38,023 bases of DNA from Candidatus Poribacteria bacterium (GTDB lineage: Bacteria > Poribacteria > WGA-4E > WGA-3G). The notes under the pieces are model-generated. The model made no database searches. It was not told where the DNA came from and worked only from the letters and a program-made list of their open reading frames with translations. The stretch covers positions 1 through 38,023 of the forward strand of contig JAJEBZ010000120.1 in assembly GCA_022822275.1 (NCBI GenBank). The letters run 5' to 3'. Of the stretch, positions 15,746 through 25,419 are shown in pieces. Position numbers and translations under genes: made by a program. Every line of letters begins with the position of its first letter. Position 1 is the stretch's first letter.

Positions 15746-18229
15746 CTAACGAATTATCTTCACATTGATGACAGGACTGTCTTGTGTAAAGGGTTTACCG
15801 TTGATGACCGCAGTAGCACGGAATCGCATTTGATGCGTTTTCGCTTCAAGCGTATCAAGTGCTTCAAGCTCAACCTCAATTTCGCTCTCGTTGATAGGAA
15901 TCGTTGCATCAGGTATCGTAATACCCTCTGGCACCGTTATCGGTGTAATGGTCACAATATCCGTAAAACTCCCTTTTCGAACAATGCTTATCGTAAGTTT
16001 AGCAGTCTTCTTAATCGGTTCACTTTGTTTCGATGCTCCTGTGCTTTCTGTTGGACTGGGGACTGATACAGCGACAGTTTCACCTGCACCAGCAGCCGCT
16101 GCTGGTGCAGTTTCACTTGCTGCTTTTGGGAAAACTATGCTAAACCGCAACGGTTCAATCGTAACAATATAAGGTGCTTCAACAACTGTAAGAGGAATGA
16201 CTGGGGATACTTCTGTATACGTTTCACGATCGACATTTGCAGTACCCCTTACCGAGATATAACTCGTGCCGGGGGTGGGAACAACAGAAAACTGTTCGCG
16301 GCGTTCCACGGTACCTGCACGCAATGAAATCACGGTGCTATTTTGCCCCGCAGGAATTGTGGCTTTTCCACCAGAAATACGTCCTGGAACTCCTTGAACT
16401 GAAAGATTGATGGGACCATTAAATCCTGCTTTGCGATCTGCAATTACGTGAAAACTTGTGGACTTGTTGTGAACCACACTCACGCTAACATCAGCGAAGG
16501 CAAGTGTGAACGGAGGTGCTTCCATGATAGTGAGAAATATTTCTTGTGGAGATGCTGTCGCCTCTATCCGATTGCCACCGATAGCACCTACGCCAACAAT
16601 GGAAAATGTGTGCAGACCAAGTGGTGCATCTGTCGGCGCAGTTATTGTCAATACTGCTTGATTTTGACCTGCAAAAAGAATTGTTGGACTTACCACAAAC
16701 CCCTTGGGAAGATCAGGAGAATAGAAACGAAGCGCACCATTAAACCCATCTAACCTCGCAACTGAGACTGTCGTCATGAACGTACCACCTTGACTAACAC
16801 GCACATTATCAGTACCAGCATTCAAACGAAAATCAGGTTTCAAAGGACGGATGGTTAGTCTGTAAGGATAATTTCCACCACCAGCACCGTTTAGGTCACG
16901 CACGGAGATGCCATAATCACCCGCTTCAGGAAAAGCAAATCCAATACGCGCATCAACGCCACTGGCATCGTCATTGACTCGTAAGACCTGTTCCTCAACG
17001 CTACCCTCTGCAGCTCCTTTTTTATGTGAGTAAATTGTCAACAGCGGATCTAATTCTGATCGAAACTCACGCGCTTTCACTTCAAAAATAAAACTTGCAC
17101 CTTTAGCAACCGTAATTGAATATCTATCTACATCACCCGCCTTCTCAATCCTACCATTGACTGTAATCGGCGTACCGATTTTGTTTTCTTGGTTTAGACC
17201 ATTGTTTGGTTCTTTTTCAATCGTCTCGTTAAACTCACCGATGGCAAATGGGTAAGGGTTTGTTTCTAAACCGTTCGGTGTGTTGACGCGCAATTCTTGT
17301 AACCCAAGTGTCGCATCAGGTGAAATGTCAAGTTGTATTGCATTCACCGAACCTAAATTAGCACCAGCGACGTTGATACTGTTCGCAGTCCCCCGTTTTC
17401 CACCGAGTGGAAACACACTCTGAAGATACGGCAATTCTCCAATATTCAACCGATAACGGTGATTCCCACTGCCTTGAAAACGCACATCGCGCAAGTGAAG
17501 TGAATACTCCCCCGCCTGTTGCGTTGTCAAGTCAATGAATGAGTCCAGTCCGTTTCCATCCAGACTTTTTGCTACCTCTTTGCCACTTGGATCATATAAA
17601 ACAAGGTGCGAATCTAAAGCAGACCCCATACGTTGTGCACTGATGTCGCAAATAAGACGCGCGCCCTTTTTCAATGTAAAACGGAATATATCCACATCCT
17701 CAATTGACGTAACCGCACCATTAACAGTAGCAGGTAATTCAATAAGGTGAGCCTCTGCAATTGTGGAATTCGGTTCCTTCTCGTTCATTTCAGGCAGGTC
17801 ACCAACGATAAAGTTTTGTGGGTTGGAAACACCGTTGGGAGTGATAAGACGGATTTGATGAGTCCCCAATGACGCATCAGGGGCAATTTCAAAGGAAAGT
17901 ACTAAGCGCGGATCGTTTGGAATGTTTGCAGAGATACCTGAACCGTTAAAACGAACGGTCGCTACTGGAGACTTTTGTTTGATTGTCGCCTTGATACCTT
18001 GCTTATTAAACCATATCTTCGCGTTTTCGTTGATGTTTTTTCCAGTTAATATCACTTCAATAGTTTGTCCGCGTTGTGCTGCACGCGGAGATATACTCGT
18101 CAGTTGTGGTGCAACTTGGGCATGTGCTATGCCAACAACTAAAAAGAGAGTCAACACTATCTGTATAAAAAAATGTTTTGACCGTTTCTTCATAATATTC
18201 GCTTGCTTACATAATAACATATCAGACAT
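15746..18229 (-). CDS. Secreted PPC/IPT multi-domain protein
   Basis: An 827-residue exported beta-rich protein with a signal peptide ending near AHA-QV (~38). In order it has an IPT/TIG-like domain (~40-140), a pre-peptidase C-terminal (PPC) domain (EKEPNSTIAEAH, ~150-265), a second partial IPT (~268-330), a second PPC (EKEPNNGLNQENK, ~335-465), and three Ig-like stretches to the end. An Ala-rich linker with AAAAAGAGE lies near 710. No catalytic domain is visible, so it is probably a cell-surface or adhesion/binding protein of a type common in Planctomycetes and Poribacteria. GAGAGG lies 9 nt before the first ATG, which favours that start over the inner Met at codon 13. It lies 38 nt after the WG-repeat locus. 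Confidence 0.8.
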   Translation of the reverse strand: MSDMLLCKQANIMKKRSKHFFIQIVLTLFLVVGIAHAQVAPQLTSISPRAAQRGQTIEVILTGKNINENAKIWFNKQGIKATIKQKSPVATVRFNGSGISANIPNDPRLVLSFEIAPDASLGTHQIRLITPNGVSNPQNFIVGDLPEMNEKEPNSTIAEAHLIELPATVNGAVTSIEDVDIFRFTLKKGARLICDISAQRMGSALDSHLVLYDPSGKEVAKSLDGNGLDSFIDLTTQQAGEYSLHLRDVRFQGSGNHRYRLNIGELPYLQSVFPLGGKRGTANSINVAGANLGSVNAIQLDISPDATLGLQELRVNTPNGLETNPYPFAIGEFNETIEKEPNNGLNQENKIGTPITVNGRIEKAGDVDRYSITVAKGASFIFEVKAREFRSELDPLLTIYSHKKGAAEGSVEEQVLRVNDDASGVDARIGFAFPEAGDYGISVRDLNGAGGGNYPYRLTIRPLKPDFRLNAGTDNVRVSQGGTFMTTVSVARLDGFNGALRFYSPDLPKGFVVSPTILFAGQNQAVLTITAPTDAPLGLHTFSIVGVGAIGGNRIEATASPQEIFLTIMEAPPFTLAFADVSVSVVHNKSTSFHVIADRKAGFNGPINLSVQGVPGRISGGKATIPAGQNSTVISLRAGTVERREQFSVVPTPGTSYISVRGTANVDRETYTEVSPVIPLTVVEAPYIVTIEPLRFSIVFPKAASETAPAAAAGAGETVAVSVPSPTESTGASKQSEPIKKTAKLTISIVRKGSFTDIVTITPITVPEGITIPDATIPINESEIEVELEALDTLEAKTHQMRFRATAVINGKPFTQDSPVINVKIIR

Positions 18230-18267
18230 ATTTAATTACCTCTCTATGGGTGCAGCCGTTTACTGCG

Positions 18268-19103
18268 TCAGATTATTACCGGAGCTAATCCCTCTGAAAA
18301 AAGTCCAGCTTCACTAAATTTTGGTTTAATGACCCACTCACCCGATTTGTCAATATAACCACACTTTCCATCTATAGTAACCGCCGCAAGTCCTTCAGAA
18401 AAACGCTGAACTTTGTCAAATCGTGGTTCAATGATAAGGGATCCAGTTTTATCTGCATATCCGTATTTATGATCGATCTCAACACCGATCAACCCCTCAG
18501 AGAAGTAGGAATAACTACTGAGCCTAAACGCTAATTCAAGAACCATCTGACCTGTTTTGTCAATAAACCCACGTTTTCCCTCCTTTGTCTCAACGTAGGC
18601 ATAACCTTCAGAGAATGCAGCTGTGTCTGCAAAGTGAGTGGGAATGACCTCTGCTCCCGTTGTATCAATATACCCTTCATTGAATTCCTCTCCTTCCAGC
18701 CAAACTATCGCCAATCCTTCAGAAAAGGAGTAGCAGCATAAATAAGGCGGAATCAATGCCACTCACCGTCGGTGTTAATATAACCTTCCGTTGTTTCAGT
18801 TCTTACATGGGCAAGACCATCGGAGAAGTAATCAGCATTTTTAAACGTCGGCGGTATCACTACGGTACCTGCTCTATTGATGTATCCGTATTTGCCATCT
18901 ATACTAACAGCAGCTAATCCTTCACTGAAATCACCTACATATTCGAATTGGAGGGGAATGACAAAATTCCCCCGCTTGTCAATGAACCCACATTTTCCAT
19001 CGACCTCTACGGCGGCTAAGCCATCGGTATAATAGCCGGGAGTGTCAAACCGTGTAGGAATAACGAAATTCCCACTTTTGTCAATGTAACCGTATTTTGA
19101 CAT
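18268..19103 (-). pseudogene. WG-repeat protein gene broken by a one-base frameshift
   Basis: Two overlapping reading frames (19103-18753 and 18762-18268) form one run of about eight WG repeats (pattern GYIDKSGNFVIP plus FSEGLA). The first frame ends in GYINTDGEWH-stop. The second resumes in register with ALIPPYL, so a single missing base near 18755-18762 explains the break. Joined, the product would be ~280 residues. It starts directly in a repeat and has no signal peptide, so an N-terminal part may also be lost. WG repeats are binding modules of unknown ligand. A sequencing error is as likely as true decay. The ATG at 19103 has a weak AAGAG site; a promoter lies at 19228-19256. Confidence 0.75.
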
Positions 19104-19141
19104 TTTCAAAAAACTCTTGCTTCTTTATTAGTATCCATAGA

Positions 19142-19164
19142 TTGGGCTGAGGGACGAACCCCAA
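19142..19164. repeat. REP-like inverted repeat TTGGG...CCCAA
   Basis: TTGGG at 19142-19146 and CCCAA at 19160-19164 enclose a GC-rich centre with GAGGGACGAA. It lies in the leader of the WG gene. The element looks like the short palindromic repeats scattered through many large bacterial genomes. A related GTAGGGACGAATTC string occurs near 10058-10071. Confidence 0.4.
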
Positions 19165-19227
19165 CATCTTTACTATTTCTTTAGTTTTAAATCTTGCTTG
19201 ATGAGAATTATCAAACACGCAAAAAGC

Positions 19228-19256
19228 GTTATAGAATTTAATAAAATAGTTATCAA
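19228..19256 (-). promoter_or_regulatory. Sigma70-type promoter for the WG-repeat locus
   Basis: On the minus strand TTGATA (19256-19251) and TATAAC (19233-19228) are separated by exactly 17 nt. Transcription would start near 19221, leaving a leader of ~118 nt to the first WG codon. The same transcript could run on into the PPC/IPT gene. Confidence 0.5.
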
Positions 19257-19528
19257 TACGTCATACTTATATCCTTTTTGATAAAAACGATAATAACAAC
19301 TAAAGTTTAGACAACTTTAAGAGTTCCTGTTTGATAACATAGTTTATAGAAGACCGTTAATATTAGAATCAGGTTTTTATACACCTGTCGCCCGTTGAGG
19401 CTGCTCAAAGACGCTACTTTTTCTTCAGGTTACGATCCTACACAAAACTCGGAAAAAAAGGAAAATACCTGAAAACTCAACATGAAACTAACATAAATTG
19501 TCCAAACTTTAGAAAACTTGAATGAAAT

Positions 19529-20281
19529 CTAATGCGACCTTTTAACTCGCGCCCAAGTGGTTGCAAGTTTACCTGTTACATCCACTGCAGCGGCAAGTCC
19601 ATTCATAGTTTGCTTAATTTCGGCTTCTGTCAAAGCACGATCCCACACCATAACTTCGTCAATGAGACCGCTATACCTTTGATTACCATCCCATGAACCA
19701 ACTATCGTATCACCAGCGGTTCCCAGGTAAAGCTCCTTATCTTTATCTTCAGTCTTTGACTCGCCGTTAATATAGATCCTTCGGGTTTTAGTATCCGCAT
19801 CCATCCAGAAACAGATATGTGCCCAGTCGTTGGCTACTAAGACTGCAGCAGGTGTGTCAAGGTCATTGCCATAGAATCCCATGCGAGCTTTTCCATCAGG
19901 GTAGATACGGTAGTGAAGGCTCGTGTTTTTCTCGTTTTTTTCTTTCTGGGTGAAAACACACTGGTTACCTCCAACTAATACTGGATTGATCCACAACGTC
20001 ACTGTAAAACTTTTACTGTTCAGCGGGATATAAGGTGCTCTAACCTCACCCGATTGATTGAACTTTAAAGCTTTTCCGTACTTACCATCAACCCATTCAA
20101 CGGTTCCGGTGATGTTTCCATCATTCCCATGTTGAGAAAGGTCATTAACAACACCTTCCTCCTCTCTGTCAAAGGAAAAATAGAGTAACAGTTCCTTATC
20201 GTTTACATCCAACGCCGTAGCGTGGAAAGGCATCACCAGAAATCCGGTGAGGATGAAAAGTAAAAATATAATTCGATACAT
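19529..20281 (-). CDS. Secreted LamG / concanavalin-like domain protein
   Basis: A 250-residue secreted protein. A signal peptide (1-~23) is followed by one LamG-type jelly-roll domain (~28-230), with the typical LLLYFSFD opening, FTVTLWI core, ANDWAHICFWMDADTKTRRIYING and GLIDEVMVWDRALTEAEI end. Such domains bind glycans or Ca2+; no catalytic module is present. The tail DVTGKLATTWARVKRSH resembles the end of the ThuA-like protein at 24517-25335 and may be a sorting tag. The ATG at 20281 is chosen because AGGAGG lies 7 nt before it; upstream in-frame codons have no such site. A terminator separates it from the DUF1501 gene. Confidence 0.85.
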   Translation of the reverse strand: MYRIIFLLFILTGFLVMPFHATALDVNDKELLLYFSFDREEEGVVNDLSQHGNDGNITGTVEWVDGKYGKALKFNQSGEVRAPYIPLNSKSFTVTLWINPVLVGGNQCVFTQKEKNEKNTSLHYRIYPDGKARMGFYGNDLDTPAAVLVANDWAHICFWMDADTKTRRIYINGESKTEDKDKELYLGTAGDTIVGSWDGNQRYSGLIDEVMVWDRALTEAEIKQTMNGLAAAVDVTGKLATTWARVKRSH

Positions 20282-20391
20282 AAGTAAACCTCCTACATAA
20301 TGAGTTTGAAGTGTCATCGGTTTTTTAGACCAGAAAGATGATATTTCGCATTTCATTTTACCTCTTGCTCAATGCGATTAGCAATAATGTA

Positions 20392-20429
20392 AAACCTGTG
20401 CTTGAACTAAAATCGTCAAGCACAGGTTT
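20392..20429 (-). terminator. Intrinsic terminator after the DUF1501 gene
   Basis: A perfect 14-bp inverted repeat (AAACCTGTGCTTGA and its complement) with a 10-nt loop lies 17 bases after the DUF1501 stop. On the minus strand it is followed by TTTTACATTATT. It probably ends the transcript of the degradation cluster. Confidence 0.7.
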
Positions 20430-20445
20430 CGGTATCAAAACTTAA

Positions 20446-21891
20446 TTAGAATATCCCCGTAATCACTTCACCCTTGACCAATTCACGTGGTTGATCTAAA
20501 TGATTCATCACAATCGTGTGCGGGTCAATACCAAGTGTATGGTAAATCGTGGCGAGGATATCGCGCGGATGTACCGGTTTTTCAAGCGGTGTTGAACCAG
20601 TAGCGTCAGATTTACCGTAAACCTGACCCCCTTGAACACCTGCACCAGCAATCAAACCTGTGTAGCAATACGGCCAATGGTCACGCCCATCAGGGGCATT
20701 GCCATTACCGGACGTGCTAACACCCATGCGTGGTGAACGACCAAATTCGCCAATAGCAAGCACAAGCGTGCTCTCCAACATGCCCTTCTGATCCAAATCT
20801 TCAAGCAGTGAAGAAACTGCACTATCTAACTTCGGACAGTGTAGGTTTTTCAGTGGACCGAAGTTCGCTGCGTGGGTATCCCATGCAGTATCATTCGGAT
20901 TGCCGTTAGCAACTGAGGGCCAGTTCACTTGGACAAATCGCGTTCCTGCTTCTACCAGACGGCGTGCAAGCAGCGCGCTCTGACCGAATGTATGGCGACC
21001 ATACTTGTCCCGCAATTCATCTTTTTCCTGGGATAAATCAAACGCATTACGCGCCTTCTGTGATAAAATGAGATTATACGCTTTTTCATAGTATTCATTC
21101 AGTGCGTAAGAATCTGCCACCTTGTCAATTTCAGGCATATTCGCGTTGATCGTTTCAAGCAGTGACTTACGACGCTGCAAACGCATCGGTGGCACTTCCG
21201 GACGGAGTGTCAAATCATCAAGTTTGATCTCTTTGTTCGGGTCTTGAAATAGAAAATACGGGTCATACGCTCTACCGAGGAACCCCGCATTCCCACCTTT
21301 GCCGATGATATTACTCTCCTGCATCGGGCGCGGGAGTTGGACCGCTGCCAACATCGGCTCATCGGGTGGTCGGAACTTCGCAATATGTGCTGCAGCGTTC
21401 GGATGATCGGCAGGTGAAGGTGGATCCAGCTGCCCAGAAGGTGCAACCTTGTCCGGTGTCTCCCCTGTCACCATCTGATACATCGCTGCGGTATGATTGA
21501 AAAGACCTGCTGGCGTATAACTTACTGAACGGATAAGACATGCTTTATCCATCTGCTTTGCCAAACGCGGCATCGTTTCTGATAACTGTATACCAGGAAC
21601 ATTTGTTGGAATCGGATTGAATTCACCTCGGATATTAGATGGAGCATCAGGTTTTGGATCCCAGATATCAATGTGACTCGGCCCGCCTTGCAAGAAAAGC
21701 AGAATGACAGAATTCGCTTTGCCCCATCCGTTGAGAGGCTTCGCGGGTTCAACTGTCGTACTTGCCTTGGCTTGGAGTGACAATACTTGTGGCAGACTTA
21801 TGCCAAGCATCGCCGCACCACCCACGCGGAGAAACTCCCTACGTGAGAACCCATCACATAATCTTCCGGGTGCTTGTGGTAACGATATCAT
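20446..21891 (-). CDS. DUF1501 protein (sulfatase-fold, Tat-exported)
   Basis: A ~481-residue protein of the DUF1501 family, which shares the alkaline phosphatase/sulfatase fold. The twin-arginine signal SRREFLRVGGAAMLG lies near residues 17-31. Family hallmarks are FLQGGPSHIDIWDPKPDAP, AIGEFGRSPRM and GRDHWPYCYTG. DUF1501 genes regularly pair with DUF1549/DUF1553 genes in Planctomycetes, and here the partner lies directly upstream (57-nt gap). Function is unproven; a role in degrading sulfated or complex organic matter is the usual suggestion. AGGAGG lies 9 nt before the ATG at 21891; a TTG one codon earlier is the alternative start. Confidence 0.9.
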   Translation of the reverse strand: MISLPQAPGRLCDGFSRREFLRVGGAAMLGISLPQVLSLQAKASTTVEPAKPLNGWGKANSVILLFLQGGPSHIDIWDPKPDAPSNIRGEFNPIPTNVPGIQLSETMPRLAKQMDKACLIRSVSYTPAGLFNHTAAMYQMVTGETPDKVAPSGQLDPPSPADHPNAAAHIAKFRPPDEPMLAAVQLPRPMQESNIIGKGGNAGFLGRAYDPYFLFQDPNKEIKLDDLTLRPEVPPMRLQRRKSLLETINANMPEIDKVADSYALNEYYEKAYNLILSQKARNAFDLSQEKDELRDKYGRHTFGQSALLARRLVEAGTRFVQVNWPSVANGNPNDTAWDTHAANFGPLKNLHCPKLDSAVSSLLEDLDQKGMLESTLVLAIGEFGRSPRMGVSTSGNGNAPDGRDHWPYCYTGLIAGAGVQGGQVYGKSDATGSTPLEKPVHPRDILATIYHTLGIDPHTIVMNHLDQPRELVKGEVITGIF

Positions 21892-21950
21892 CAATAATTT
21901 CCTCCTTTATGATTGTGCTGACTTCACAAGTGCACAAATCGGTATCAGGC

Positions 21951-24428
21951 TTATCGGTTGAATAAAAACGCAGGACTGTTGATCAATGCCCACATCAAAT
22001 CTTGCACGCCTTCCTCCTTAGATTCAGCACCAGCAAGATGTCCAACCGCAATCTTATATTCGTTTTCCAACGGGAACCGAGCAAAGGTCGCAAGATATAG
22101 CTCCTCAACAATAACACGGTCCTCCGTATTCTCTTTCAGGAGTTTAGCAATCCGTCCGTTAGGATCAATTATCGCCTCTGCAACCGTCGGTCCATTAATA
22201 AGGTTCATTGCATGAGCAAGACTAACTTCTGTTGTTCTTTCACATTCACAAGAACTTTCACGTTCAGGACGACCAAATAACTTCAAAAATCCATCATCCT
22301 TAACTTTGCTGTCCGGTAATTGAACGGCTCGTAAGTTTTTCGGCACGCCTTGGAACTTCGGTTGACTTCCCGTAGCAACGCCAATGGCATCTAACAACTG
22401 TTCTGCTGTCAGACGTCGCGCAATTGCATGCGAGAAATTTATCGTATCCTCTTTGTTCCATTCATTCGTCTTGATACTCTGTTGGTAAGTACGAGAACGA
22501 GTAATCGTTTTCATGATATGTTTTATATCAAAACCGTTTTCTACAAAATCTTTTGTCAAAGCATCCAACAATTCCGGGTTGCTGGGTGGGTTACTTGACC
22601 TAATATCATCAACAGGGTCAATGATACCAAGTCCCATGAAATAACTCCAGATTCGGTTCACACCCGCTTTCGCAAACATCGGATTCTCTGCCGATGTCAA
22701 CCATTCCGCAAGAGCTTCACGTTTATCCGCAGTGCCTTTCTTCGTTTCCCCAAACGGAACAGCCGCTGGCACAACTGCTAACGTCCTCGGATGTTGAACA
22801 GGGGTAGGCGTGAAACTCGCGTACACAACCTCTTCACCTGGCAACCTACCGTTTTTCAGTTTTACATCAGCAAAAAATGCACCAAACTCATAATATTGGT
22901 TTTGAGTCCATACTTCAAACGGATGATCGTGACACTTATTACAGGAAAACCGAACACCAAGGAAAAGCTGCGTCGTGTTTTCCACCGCAGCTGTATATTC
23001 ACGAGAAACACGGAAATAATTCGCTGCAGGATTGGCATAAGCACTACCAGTCGCAGTTATCAAATCATGCACAAATTGATTATACGGGCGATTCTCGGCA
23101 ATTGACTCATGTATCCACTGTTTGAAAAGCCACATGCCACGTTCACCAAGAAATTTACGGTTCGATTGCAGTAAGTCCCCCCATTTGTGTGTCCAATGAT
23201 CAACATATTCAGATGATTCTGCCAACATATCAATCAGTTTTTCTCGTTTCTCCTTGGATGGAGTCTTATCGGAAAGAAAAGACCTCACCTGATCAGGATT
23301 CGGTGGGAGTCCTGTCATATCAAAGTAAATACGCCGGATAAACTCCTCATCCGTACTTAGCTCTGAAGGTAAAATTTTCAAACGTTTCAGTTTGTTATGG
23401 ACGTGCGTGTCTATGTAGTTATATTCAGGAGTTTCCACCCACTTGTAACCACTACGGTCCCCCATGACGATAATTCCGTTTGTGCTGTACTTCCCCTCAT
23501 ATCGGGTAAGGATAGCAGTTTCGCCACGTCGTTCCGCAGTCACCACGCCATCATCCGTTACCTTTGCAACTTCACTTACACTGCTGGTGAATTTTGCTTC
23601 ACGGGTGACATCACGGGTCGTACCGTCAGGATAGTGGGCTATTACCAACAATTGCTGCTTTGTTCCCGGCATAGATAATTCCGCTGAATCGGGGAACACT
23701 TCTAACCTTTCAACACGTTGGGTTTTTCCCACATCAGAAGCGACACCTTCGCTGATCCACTGATGAATAAGCTTATAATCGAGCGAATCTGGCACAACTA
23801 CCTGACCGCCTTTGTGCGGCACTTCGGATGTCGGTTTGAGCAGCATAAGACTCTGCTCGGGAAATGCCCGATTAAAACGTCTGCCAGAAATATCTTCAAT
23901 CAAGAGTTCATAGTCAAACTCCGGATCGTAACCTCGCAGTGAAAGTTTGAAACCGTTTTTGCCTTTTGCAGCACCATGACACGTCCCATTGTTACAACCC
24001 GCATGGCTTAAGATAGGCATGACATCCCGCACAAAACTGACCGGAGACGCATCTACGCTTTTCACGGTCACTGGCAACGCTGTGCTAACACCCTCTACCG
24101 ATACTGCAATCTTCGTTGTACCTACTTTTTCAGGAAAGATATAACCATCTTCATGCACTTTCACCCCGTCTGTAGTCGGTTTTAGCACTGCCCAAGATGT
24201 CACATCTATCCATTTTCCATCTTTCGTTTGTCCCGAAACAAGCACACGTCTACCATCACGCGCATGCTCCAACGTCAAAGACTCAGGGTGAATCTTTAAC
24301 GCTAATATTTTCGGTACTTCAACACTCGGTGCTGCCTCCTCCATCTCACTCCAACTAAAATGCTGAAGTCCAAAACAGAAAAGAAACGCTATAATCAGCA
24401 ACGCAACCAAGTTAAACCTGAGTTCCAC
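21951..24428 (-). CDS. DUF1549/DUF1553 protein with PSCyt1-like heme site and Big-type domains
   Basis: An 825-residue exported protein. After the signal peptide it has a bacterial Ig-like domain (~35-125), a cytochrome-like region with CNNGTCHGAAKG (spacing CX4CH, typical of this family), a second Ig-like domain (~245-325), DUF1549 (~340-540, containing CNKCHDHPFEVW) and DUF1553 (~590-815). It ends in the family-typical INSPAFLFNR. The proteins are thought to be periplasmic redox-linked factors paired with DUF1501; no reaction is known. The start is GTG with GGAGG 5 nt upstream; an ATG two bases earlier is out of frame. Confidence 0.9.
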   Translation of the reverse strand: MELRFNLVALLIIAFLFCFGLQHFSWSEMEEAAPSVEVPKILALKIHPESLTLEHARDGRRVLVSGQTKDGKWIDVTSWAVLKPTTDGVKVHEDGYIFPEKVGTTKIAVSVEGVSTALPVTVKSVDASPVSFVRDVMPILSHAGCNNGTCHGAAKGKNGFKLSLRGYDPEFDYELLIEDISGRRFNRAFPEQSLMLLKPTSEVPHKGGQVVVPDSLDYKLIHQWISEGVASDVGKTQRVERLEVFPDSAELSMPGTKQQLLVIAHYPDGTTRDVTREAKFTSSVSEVAKVTDDGVVTAERRGETAILTRYEGKYSTNGIIVMGDRSGYKWVETPEYNYIDTHVHNKLKRLKILPSELSTDEEFIRRIYFDMTGLPPNPDQVRSFLSDKTPSKEKREKLIDMLAESSEYVDHWTHKWGDLLQSNRKFLGERGMWLFKQWIHESIAENRPYNQFVHDLITATGSAYANPAANYFRVSREYTAAVENTTQLFLGVRFSCNKCHDHPFEVWTQNQYYEFGAFFADVKLKNGRLPGEEVVYASFTPTPVQHPRTLAVVPAAVPFGETKKGTADKREALAEWLTSAENPMFAKAGVNRIWSYFMGLGIIDPVDDIRSSNPPSNPELLDALTKDFVENGFDIKHIMKTITRSRTYQQSIKTNEWNKEDTINFSHAIARRLTAEQLLDAIGVATGSQPKFQGVPKNLRAVQLPDSKVKDDGFLKLFGRPERESSCECERTTEVSLAHAMNLINGPTVAEAIIDPNGRIAKLLKENTEDRVIVEELYLATFARFPLENEYKIAVGHLAGAESKEEGVQDLMWALINSPAFLFNR

Positions 24429-24516
24429 ATTAACCTCCGATGTGATATGAACTTATTTTGCGGAATAACCCGCTCTATTCACCTTTCTTAATATTAACGT
24501 ATAATTTTAGATTTTA

Positions 24517-25335
24517 TTACCTCTGATTTTTCAATTCTCCCCACAACAACGACAATTTGCCGTGTGAAGATACATCTAAATATTCTGATTCACTCGCCAA
24601 CCAATCTATAACATTTTCTGTAAGTTGTTCTAACTGTTCAATATCCTGATTATTCTTGTGAAAATTCGGGAGTCGCCAATTCATATTGAACACCTTACCG
24701 TTCCCTGCTTTCCAATAACCGAATGCGGCAACCTTGTCACCCCAATCGTTTGCTGGAGGCCCCCAGGCATTGGCAAACGTAATAAAATTCTGCCAACGCT
24801 CGTAATAGTCACCACTCAATGGAAACCCAGTTGAATTCACCTGTATCCTATCGCCAAGTTTTGGTGTTCCTCCATCAATATTTTCTAATCCATCAACTAA
24901 TTTATGGTCAAGCGTCTCTTGGAGAACAGTAATACCGACGTTTTGTCCATCGTCTAATTCGGGCCCAAATTGACGTGCTTCAACATCTTCAAGTCCCATC
25001 GGTGTAGCATAACGAATTGCCCATCCTGTCAACAGCACTGCCCCGCCGCTCTCTGCGTAGTCCAAAAATGCATCAATTTCTGCGTTAGATAATGCACCAG
25101 GGTCGGTATCCCCTTCGTGCCACCATACAACAGCAAACCTTTTGAAGGTAGCACTCTTCAGATCGACTTTTGACAATTGGGTAGTGCTGTATGTTTCCTT
25201 TGCAAATTCCAACGCAGGTGCTGTAAATGGACCATTATCCCCAAGATACATAAATCCCAATTCTACCGCAGCATGTCCCATATTTAAACCATATATTATC
25301 ATAAATGTCAAGTAAAATATAATTTTTTTACACAT
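24517..25335 (-). CDS. Secreted ThuA / glutamine-amidotransferase-like protein
   Basis: A 272-residue protein with a signal peptide (1-~22) and one glutamine-amidotransferase-like fold. It shows VVWWHEGDTDPGALSNAEIDAFLDYAESGGAVLLTGWAIRY (~54-94), where the nucleophile-elbow region lacks the catalytic Cys, as in ThuA and DUF4960-like proteins. It ends in GKLSLLWGELKNQR, similar to the LamG protein's tail. ThuA-like proteins are linked to sugar turnover, which fits the sulfatase cluster. AGGAGAG lies 5-6 nt before the ATG at 25335 and fixes the start there. Family assignment is moderately sure; function is inferred from neighbours. Confidence 0.7.
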   Translation of the reverse strand: MCKKIIFYLTFMIIYGLNMGHAAVELGFMYLGDNGPFTAPALEFAKETYSTTQLSKVDLKSATFKRFAVVWWHEGDTDPGALSNAEIDAFLDYAESGGAVLLTGWAIRYATPMGLEDVEARQFGPELDDGQNVGITVLQETLDHKLVDGLENIDGGTPKLGDRIQVNSTGFPLSGDYYERWQNFITFANAWGPPANDWGDKVAAFGYWKAGNGKVFNMNWRLPNFHKNNQDIEQLEQLTENVIDWLASESEYLDVSSHGKLSLLWGELKNQR

Positions 25336-25419
25336 TTTTCTCTCCTGATAAGTGTGAGTGATTGCATATTCCAATTATCACGCTTATACAAATAAGCAAC
25401 TATTTTTTGATTGATTCTA

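Larger units (their letters stand above)
19104..19528. other. Gene-free stretch between the WG and LamG loci
   Basis: About 425 AT-rich bases without a convincing gene. It holds the minus-strand promoter at 19228-19256, a small hairpin ACGC-AAAAA-GCGT at 19217-19229 that overlaps the start of transcription, and a REP-like inverted repeat at 19142-19164. The rest (19260-19528) shows nothing I can name. Confidence 0.6.

Noticed and set aside
15157-18317. Plus-strand reading frames of 90-130 codons opposite the Rieske, PPC/IPT and other genes
   Set aside because: They lie antisense to clearly coding genes, lack ribosome binding sites and show no domain character.
18753-18755. A third selenocysteine site in the WG-repeat gene
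   Set aside because: Reading through that TGA in the same frame gives no WG sequence; the repeats continue in another frame, so it is a frameshift.
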